Assembly (NCBI RefSeq): GCF_030325625.1
Contig: NZ_JACAIS010000011.1
Location: 62,001-126,000 of the forward strand
Length of the DNA: 64,000 nucleotides
From: Sphingobacterium sp. N143
GTDB taxonomy: Bacteria; Bacteroidota; Bacteroidia; Sphingobacteriales; Sphingobacteriaceae
Reading direction: 5' to 3'
Every line of letters starts with the position of its first letter. Within the stretch, counting starts at the first letter, position 1. The notes beneath the pieces were generated by a model. It was not told the DNA's origin. It ran no database searches and saw only the letters and a program-made list of their open reading frames with translations. This document shows, one piece after another, positions 58,467-64,000 of the stretch. Made by a program: the position numbers and the translations under genes.

Positions 58467-60398
58467 ATGAACAGACTAAAAACATGTTGTATCGCCCTTT
58501 TTTTTGCGGCACTGTACGGCAACCTCGCCCACGCTGTAACAGACCAACAACCTGGGCATTCCAACCCGCAGGTACAAGTTCCTGTCCCCCATTCATCTTA
58601 CAGCAACCCAGCTATTCCCCAATTGCGCAAACGGCTAGACACTATCCTACAGGAAAATCACATCCCCGGACTTATGGTCGTCATGGTCAAGCAAGACAGC
58701 ATCCTGTTCAGCAGTGGACTGGGCTATGCAGATCGTGAACAGAAGATCAAGGTCGATACGACGACACTTTTCCACTTCGCTTCGGTCACCAAGTTTTTTG
58801 TGGCCTTGGGCGTACAAAAATTAATCATGGCGGGCAAGTTGCACCTCAACGACCGCATCCGGGATATAGCCCCCGAAATTCCCTTTACCAACCAGTGGGA
58901 AGCAACTGATCCCGTTAGGCTCGTTCATCTTTTAGAGCATACGGCGGGCTTTGAAGACGTACCATTGAATAAGATGGTCAGTACCACTGGAACTCCCCTG
59001 ACAGGGCTGGCATCTGTAAAAGCTTTAAGTAGCGCGCTACATGCCCGTTGGAAGCCAGGTCTGATGATGTCTTACTCCAATCCGACCTATAATGTCTTAG
59101 GCTATATCATCGAAAAAACGGCAGGTATGCCTTGGGACAGCTACATTCGGCAGAGCCTGTTTACACCATTAGGGATGGAGAGCAGCCTGTTCGACCTAAA
59201 CGGTCAAAACAGGACTGGTTTTGCCAAAGGTTATGATTTTAAAGATGGTGTCTACCGACCACTCCCATTCTATATCCCCAGCGGAAATGGTGCCGGCAGT
59301 GCTTTGGTCTCCAATGCCTCTGATATGGCCAAGGCCCTGCATTATCTTTTAAATGGCCATCCCAGCCCCGATCTGCCCGGTCCGGCCCAACTGCTCGAAA
59401 TGGAAACCATCCATAGCACATTAGCCAGCCACAGGGGACTACAGACTGGCTATGCGCTAGGCAACGATTTATTCCCGAACAATAAAAAAATAAGCCTGCG
59501 GGGACATAATGGTAAGGGTGAAGGTTTTGTTTCCTGGATATTCTTTAATCGGCAAGCAGGTCTAGCCTATGCAATTGCAGCCAACTGCAACGCCAATCTA
59601 TGGCCTGTGTCTGAGGCCATCGAACATGTCCTCACTCAGGACATCCAGCCCCCCATATTGCCAACAGTGACCATTGACCCGGCTACAATTGAACCCATGC
59701 TCGGCTACTATCAATTCATGAATCCCAAAAATGAGCGTTGGGAATTCCACCGACGGATATTTGGTGGCATCCACCTGCTATCCATCCAACAGGGCAAACT
59801 CCTGATCAAAAAAGGCGATGGGCAGATCGACTCACTGATTCCAATGGGCAAAGGTATTTTCCGTCAGAAAAATGATATTCTTCCCTCCTATATCCTTGCC
59901 CGTGACCAAGATGGACAGCCCTTTCTACAGGGCCCCGGAAGCAGCTTCTACTATCGTACCGCCTACACCCCGGTATTTCTCCAAAAACTCTTTATTTACC
60001 TGGGTCTCATCGCCGTGTGCCTGTCCTTTCTATATACCCTCATTGGAATACCACTGGTTTTATATCGGAAAATAAAAATGATTGACCTCAGCCTTCCATT
60101 CCTCCCTATCGTTGGGGTGCTCAGTTTTTGGTATGCCTTTCGTCTGTTGGGTAGTACCGATGCCGCCTCCAAAGAGCTTTTCAACACTTTCAATGCGACA
60201 AGCTTTAGTATTTTTGCGGGTATGCTGCTCTTTGGCCTGACCGTGGCATCTGGAGCCTACCTCTTATACCGGCGTTGGTATGCCTTGCCCAGCCGATGGA
60301 TCAGCATTCCACTGGCACTCAATTACCTATTTTTGGCTTACCTCGTGGCATTATTTTCCATTCATGGCTGGATCGGCGTCCCCATATGGATCATGTAA
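58467..60398 (+). CDS. Serine hydrolase, beta-lactamase family, with C-terminal membrane domain
   Basis: About 643 residues from ATG 58467. Signal peptide (MNRLKTCCIALFFAALYGNLAHA), then a class C beta-lactamase/DD-peptidase-like domain. Motifs: SVTK (SxxK) in FHFASVTKFF, YSN in MSYSNPTYNVLGY, and HNGKGEG (KTG/HxG equivalent). A middle beta region (EPMLGYYQFMNPKNERWEFHRR) resembles DUF3471. At least four transmembrane helices follow near the C-terminus (IYLGLIAVCLSFLYTLIG onward). It probably acts on a peptide or ester in the periplasm. An AraC regulator and two secreted proteins follow on the same strand. Confidence 0.9.
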   Translation: MNRLKTCCIALFFAALYGNLAHAVTDQQPGHSNPQVQVPVPHSSYSNPAIPQLRKRLDTILQENHIPGLMVVMVKQDSILFSSGLGYADREQKIKVDTTTLFHFASVTKFFVALGVQKLIMAGKLHLNDRIRDIAPEIPFTNQWEATDPVRLVHLLEHTAGFEDVPLNKMVSTTGTPLTGLASVKALSSALHARWKPGLMMSYSNPTYNVLGYIIEKTAGMPWDSYIRQSLFTPLGMESSLFDLNGQNRTGFAKGYDFKDGVYRPLPFYIPSGNGAGSALVSNASDMAKALHYLLNGHPSPDLPGPAQLLEMETIHSTLASHRGLQTGYALGNDLFPNNKKISLRGHNGKGEGFVSWIFFNRQAGLAYAIAANCNANLWPVSEAIEHVLTQDIQPPILPTVTIDPATIEPMLGYYQFMNPKNERWEFHRRIFGGIHLLSIQQGKLLIKKGDGQIDSLIPMGKGIFRQKNDILPSYILARDQDGQPFLQGPGSSFYYRTAYTPVFLQKLFIYLGLIAVCLSFLYTLIGIPLVLYRKIKMIDLSLPFLPIVGVLSFWYAFRLLGSTDAASKELFNTFNATSFSIFAGMLLFGLTVASGAYLLYRRWYALPSRWISIPLALNYLFLAYLVALFSIHGWIGVPIWIM

Positions 60399-60469
60399 GC
60401 AAGAAGTTCAAAAAAATTACTTAAATTAACCGAGACAGTACAACATTCACTGTAGCAGTAAACCATCTG

Positions 60470-61594
60470 ATGAGCAACATACCTATCTTTACTACTTTCC
60501 ATGCCTTTTCAGCGGGGGCCTTATGGCTGTTGGGCACGCTGGTATTGCTGGGCGTCAACCAGACAAATACCAAAGCCGACCGCTGGCTCAGCCTATTCTT
60601 CTACCTGATGGCCTCCCTATTCACCCGGCTTTTCCTGGAGGGCTTGGGTATCCAGCACAGCATTTTACTTCATGTGCTAGAACTACCCAGCTGGGCAATA
60701 TTTCCCTGCTTTTACATGGCGGTACGCTATCTGGTGGATCCCCAGGCAAAGAACAAAGATTGGCCAATGCATTTTTTTCCTTTCTTTGCTTTCCTACTGT
60801 TCTCCTTGGTCTACCTGATGCCCATTTTTTTTAATGTACCACATCAGCAGCCCCCACAGCTGCCGCCATGGATCCAGTTTTCCATCAGGTACTTTTTCTT
60901 TGCACAGACCCTGCTTTATTGGATAGCCTGCTACCTGCTGTTACGGCGGCACCGCAAAAACATCCAGCAAGTTGCCTCCTTTACCGAAAAAATCAACCTG
61001 CAATGGTTACAATACCTCCTGATTGCCATCCTGCTCCTGATCGCCATCCGCCTGCTGGATCTCTTCAGTCCACATGTAACCTACTATATTCCTGCAGGCT
61101 ATTTTTTGGGGATTATCCTCTTGGCCTATTTTACGCTGACTCAGCAATCCATCTATAATACTGAAAGCCCGCAGCTCATTGATGCTGCAGAAAGTCCACA
61201 ACAAAAAATAGCCCATGAGCGGCTTACCCCCTCGCAAGTGGAAGAACTCAAACAAGTGATCCTGCGAGAAATGAACGACAAAAAATTCTACCTCGACCCC
61301 AGCCTGACACTTTCCATATTGTCTACCAAGCTGGGGATCAATTCCCACGATCTTTCCTATATCCTCAACAACGGTCTCCACAAAAGCTTTTACCAATTTA
61401 TCAATGAATTGCGTACAGAAGAAGCCAAGGTACTGTTACTGTCCGATGACACAAGGCATCTCGATCTGCTGGGCATAGCCACTAGGGCTGGCTTCAACTC
61501 CAAAACCACCTTCTATACCACCTTTAAAAAATCAACCGGCATTACACCAAAAGCCTATATCGACCGATATTCCCGTGCTTCCTCTGCTCAATGA
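60470..61594 (+). CDS. Membrane-anchored AraC-family transcriptional regulator
   Basis: 374 residues. The N-terminal half has about seven hydrophobic helices (LWLLGTLVLLGVNQ, LFFYLMASLFTRLF, FPFFAFLLFSLVYLMPIF, WLQYLLIAILLLIAIRLL). Then an acidic linker and a C-terminal AraC double HTH (LTLSILSTKLGINSHDLSYILNNGLHKSFYQFINELRTEEAKVLL, and ATRAGFNSKTTFYTTFKKSTGITPKAYIDRY). Such proteins sense a signal at the inner membrane and activate neighbouring genes. It sits between the beta-lactamase-family gene and two secreted protein genes, its likely targets. Confidence 0.9.
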   Translation: MSNIPIFTTFHAFSAGALWLLGTLVLLGVNQTNTKADRWLSLFFYLMASLFTRLFLEGLGIQHSILLHVLELPSWAIFPCFYMAVRYLVDPQAKNKDWPMHFFPFFAFLLFSLVYLMPIFFNVPHQQPPQLPPWIQFSIRYFFFAQTLLYWIACYLLLRRHRKNIQQVASFTEKINLQWLQYLLIAILLLIAIRLLDLFSPHVTYYIPAGYFLGIILLAYFTLTQQSIYNTESPQLIDAAESPQQKIAHERLTPSQVEELKQVILREMNDKKFYLDPSLTLSILSTKLGINSHDLSYILNNGLHKSFYQFINELRTEEAKVLLLSDDTRHLDLLGIATRAGFNSKTTFYTTFKKSTGITPKAYIDRYSRASSAQ

Positions 61595-61668
61595 TGTCCG
61601 GCTGTATCCAGCCGGACCGTCGTTGTCCGAAAACGCGCTATACTTGTATCGTAACAAAAAAATAAATT

Positions 61669-62346
61669 ATGATCAAGACAATGCAATTAGCCCAATCGGC
61701 ACTGGCCCGCAAGCTCCGGACCTTCGCACAGCCCCTCTTTTTAGGTGCCGCTCTGTTCTACGGCAGTACGGGGTATGCTCAACAGAACAGCGCATCCGCA
61801 ACTACATCCAGTCCATCTTTGGAGCAGCTGCAGGGCTACTATCAGATGCCAAACAAAGTTGCTTTTGTTGCATTCGAGCAGAAAGATACCAGCCTGGTTG
61901 CCACACAATTGTGGAACGGAAAAGTATTTGAGCTCGTGCGCATCAATGCCACAAACTTCAAATCCCAAAAAGAAGGCTATCCCATCGAATTCCTGAAAGA
62001 TAACTCAGGCCATTTCAATCAGGCCAAGCTGCTGGGACGTATTACCACCAACCGTGTTGCTTTCAACCCCAACACCATTGTTCCATTATCCAAGGCACAG
62101 CTACAGCGGCTTGAGGGAACCTATCTAATGAAAGACAGGGACAACTTTAAGATCAACATCCAATCCACTCAGGCAGGTTTGACACTCACCCAGATCTGGG
62201 ACAATAAGACTTTCGTGTTTCATCCCCGTTCGGAAACCTTTTTCCTTAATGAAGACGGCACATTTCCGCTGACATTTACCCTGGAAAATGGACAGGTAGC
62301 CCAGTTGGTATGTTTTGAAAATGACCAGTGGACCAAGGTCAACTAA
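61669..62346 (+). CDS. Secreted protein with two DUF3471-like repeats
   Basis: 225 residues. Signal peptide ends near YGSTGYAQQ; the start is ATG 61669 or 61681. Two related halves: LEQLQGYYQMPNKVAFVAFEQKDTSLVATQLWNGKVFEL and LQRLEGTYLMKDRDNFKINIQSTQAGLTLTQIWDNKTFVF, each ending in a predicted strand. The repeat resembles DUF3471 domains that follow beta-lactamase-like proteins. Its neighbour upstream in this cluster has one such region. Possibly a partner or inhibitor of that enzyme; no catalytic motif is seen. The next gene starts 12 bp after its stop. Confidence 0.7.
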   Translation: MIKTMQLAQSALARKLRTFAQPLFLGAALFYGSTGYAQQNSASATTSSPSLEQLQGYYQMPNKVAFVAFEQKDTSLVATQLWNGKVFELVRINATNFKSQKEGYPIEFLKDNSGHFNQAKLLGRITTNRVAFNPNTIVPLSKAQLQRLEGTYLMKDRDNFKINIQSTQAGLTLTQIWDNKTFVFHPRSETFFLNEDGTFPLTFTLENGQVAQLVCFENDQWTKVN

Positions 62347-62357
62347 ACCCTACAACT

Positions 62358-63299
62358 ATGCCGTACAACATCATTCATCTCCTCCTTTACAGCTGCTGTC
62401 TGTTGCCCCTTTCCTGTGGCTACGGATATGCCCAGCAGGTTGCAGACGAACAGTTTCATTACGCCATTTCCGATCCGGCATACCCGGTCGGAAATGGTTC
62501 CGTCCTGCTGTTTGATGAATCACATCATAATGGATCCACCCTACGGGGCACCTATGCTGCTTTTGGCAAATTGCTCCGCGATGATGGCTATCAGATCAGC
62601 AGCAGTGATGGTCCGATCGATTCAAACAGACTTAAACAGATCGACATTTACATCACAGTCAATGCCATGTACGATCCGGAAGACTGGAACCTGCCTGCAC
62701 GATCCGCATTTTCACAAGCTGAAATAAGGGCACTAACTCATTGGATATCCCAAGGCGGCAGCCTGTTCCTTGTCACCGACCATATGCCCTGCGGTGCTGC
62801 GGTACAGGAACTTGCCGCAGCATTTGACATCAACGTGATCAATGGGTTTGCCCTGCGGAAGGATGGTTTGGCCGAACTGTTTTCCAGGCGGAAAAAGACA
62901 CTGCTCCCCAATGAGATCACCGACTGGCCTGGTGCCAGGATAGACAGTATCCACTGCTGGGGCGGAACCGGTTTCATCGTTCCCGCAGCAGCACAGGTGA
63001 TTTCCAGACTGGATGACAGCTACAGCATCTTTCTCCCGACAGATGTAAGCCAGATCAAAAGGCCGGTGCCGGCAACCGTCCCCAGCCTATCGGGCCGCGG
63101 TATCGTTAACGGCGCCTACCTCCGATTCGGCCGTGGCCGCATCGTCATCTTTGGTGATGGCGCCCCCTTCTCGGCACAGCTCCAGGGGATCAAAAGCAAA
63201 AAAAGAGGGATGAATCATCCCTCAGCAGGCCAAAATGCTCAGTTTCTGCGCAACATAATCCACTGGCTGGATCCCAATAGGCCTGCAGATCGGTATTAA
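62358..63299 (+). CDS. Secreted protein, DUF4350/GATase-like fold
   Basis: About 313 residues from ATG 62358 with signal peptide ending CGYGYAQ. N-terminal VLLFDESHHNGSTLRGTYAAFGKLLRDDGYQI, then DIYITVNAMYDPEDW, LTHWISQGGSLFLVTDHMP and a late GRGRIVIFGDGAPFSAQ. The pattern resembles DUF4350 and class I glutamine-amidotransferase-like folds seen in secreted Bacteroidota proteins. Catalytic residues are not obvious. It follows the repeat protein by 12 bp and is convergent with the molybdenum hydroxylase gene. Confidence 0.65.
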   Translation: MPYNIIHLLLYSCCLLPLSCGYGYAQQVADEQFHYAISDPAYPVGNGSVLLFDESHHNGSTLRGTYAAFGKLLRDDGYQISSSDGPIDSNRLKQIDIYITVNAMYDPEDWNLPARSAFSQAEIRALTHWISQGGSLFLVTDHMPCGAAVQELAAAFDINVINGFALRKDGLAELFSRRKKTLLPNEITDWPGARIDSIHCWGGTGFIVPAAAQVISRLDDSYSIFLPTDVSQIKRPVPATVPSLSGRGIVNGAYLRFGRGRIVIFGDGAPFSAQLQGIKSKKRGMNHPSAGQNAQFLRNIIHWLDPNRPADRY

Positions 63300-63302
63300 A
63301 TC

Positions 63303-64000
63303 CTAGGCCCTCTTACCCGTCGCAGGTTTATTTTCAGCCAAATATTGCTTCAGATACGGTTGATGGTAATAGCGTTTTCCAGTTTGCCTGTATAATGCAT
63401 TGGCCACTGCGCCAAACATGGGCGGAAACAATGGCTCCCCCATACCGGTAGGATTTTCCTCGTTGTCCACAAAATATACTTCCAGGTGTTCGGGCGCTTC
63501 ATTCATCCGGATCATCCGATAGCTATTGAAATTATTCTTCTGGGGGATACCATCGATAAAAAACTGCTCCCCATAGAGTGCATTTCCTATACCATCGACC
63601 ATGGCCCCTTCAGCCATATTGACTGCAGCATCTTTATTGACAACGATGCCACAGTCCATCGCTGCAATCGCCTGCCGCACATAGGGTTCATTATTCTTGA
63701 CACCGATATCCACCAGTGCTGCTGCATATGTATTGTGACAATAATACGCCGCGACACCACGCCCTGTACCTACAGGCTTCTTTGCCAGCTGTGCCTTATC
63801 GCGCAGCAAACGGATAACTCCGGCATAGCGGTCCGCATCGTAATCATTTTTATCACCTACAGGCCGCTCTTTGGCCCGTTTCAGTAGTTCCAACCTAAAG
63901 TCAATGGGATCTTTTTTCATCTCCAGGGCCAGTTCATCCAAAAAGGACTGTTCTGCACCAGCGATAAAATTAGATCCCGGCGCACGGAAGGCCCCGATGG
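63303..64000 (-). CDS. Molybdopterin-binding xanthine dehydrogenase-family subunit (IorB-like), 5' end off window
   Basis: C-terminal 231 residues of a large aldehyde oxidase/xanthine dehydrogenase-type subunit. The gene starts beyond base 64000, and the frame is open through the edge. Recognisable parts: FRAPGSNFIAGAEQSFLDELA, VGTGRGVAAYYCHNTYAA, AAMDCGIVVNKDAAVNMAEGAMVDGIGNALYGEQ, and GMGEPLFPPMFGAVANALY, where the Glu of GEP is the likely active-site base. This is the pattern of isoquinoline 1-oxidoreductase beta subunits. It would hydroxylate an N-heterocycle or aldehyde. The partner iron-sulfur subunit is not in the window. Confidence 0.9.
   Translation of the reverse strand, partial: IGAFRAPGSNFIAGAEQSFLDELALEMKKDPIDFRLELLKRAKERPVGDKNDYDADRYAGVIRLLRDKAQLAKKPVGTGRGVAAYYCHNTYAAALVDIGVKNNEPYVRQAIAAMDCGIVVNKDAAVNMAEGAMVDGIGNALYGEQFFIDGIPQKNNFNSYRMIRMNEAPEHLEVYFVDNEENPTGMGEPLFPPMFGAVANALYRQTGKRYYHQPYLKQYLAENKPATGKRA

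Noticed and set aside
61007-61396. 129-codon minus-strand ORF inside the AraC regulator gene
   Set aside because: Antisense shadow of the HTH region and linker of an intact gene.
63486-63887. 133-codon plus-strand ORF opposite the IorB-like gene
   Set aside because: His/Cys/Ile-rich low-meaning translation; shadow of a conserved enzyme.

Overview
The window looks like a chromosome segment of a Bacteroidota bacterium, most likely family Sphingobacteriaceae (Sphingobacterium-like). The evidence is HmuY-type haem lipoproteins beside a TonB-dependent receptor, paired ArsR/AHSA1 genes, membrane-anchored AraC regulators, many secreted proteins and lipoproteins, and -7 boxes of the TAnnTTTG type in front of many genes. 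I saw no rRNA, tRNA, CRISPR array or insertion sequence. The genus is an inference from gene style, not a database match.

Left part (1-10.7 kb): a haem/iron acquisition locus. A periplasmic binding protein and a FecCD permease (cut by the window edge) are read leftwards. Divergent from them is a rightward set: an outer-membrane receptor, four successive HmuY-like lipoproteins, two lipoproteins with a DUF5018-like N-terminal domain, a haem oxygenase and a 44-residue membrane protein. Together they would capture haem, import it and open the ring. A promoter plus terminator with no ORF between them (about 10.89-10.99 kb) looks like a small RNA gene. Next come an ArsR-like regulator with an apparent internal deletion, its AHSA1 partner, a YdeI-like protein and two secreted sulfatases.

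Middle (15.7-35.3 kb): mostly housekeeping genes: SDR dehydrogenase, MazG, TrpS, deoxynucleoside kinase, KdsB, aldo/keto reductase, FKBP isomerase, glycosyltransferase, S1/P1-type phospholipase/nuclease, a BtuB-like receptor behind a cobalamin riboswitch, ThuA-like protein, AroB, S4 protein, proline dehydrogenase, long-chain acyl-CoA ligase, Xpt and MnmE.

Accessory island (about 35.3-53.1 kb, visibly more A+T-rich): after MnmE lie a 5'-truncated metallophosphoesterase, a DUF3024 protein and a small basic protein. Then comes a tightly packed seven-gene operon: XRE controller, SNF2 helicase, DUF1016 PD-(D/E)XK nuclease, large beta-class DNA methyltransferase, two DUF262 (GmrSD-type) proteins and a type III Res-like helicase-nuclease. 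It reads as a composite restriction-modification/defence system. Directly behind it is a reverse transcriptase of the defence (UG/DRT) kind. Its 347-bp leader is closed by a perfect 11-bp helix and looks like an RT-associated structured RNA. These two units are the most interesting part of the window.

Right part (53.2-64 kb): OmdA/YdeI protein, a metzincin-like lipoprotein with an F5/8C domain, a MocR regulator divergent from an AhpD-like gene and a frameshifted GNAT gene, a membrane-bound serine beta-lactamase-family protein, a membrane AraC regulator, two secreted proteins and the C-terminal part of an IorB-type molybdenum hydroxylase subunit cut by the right edge.
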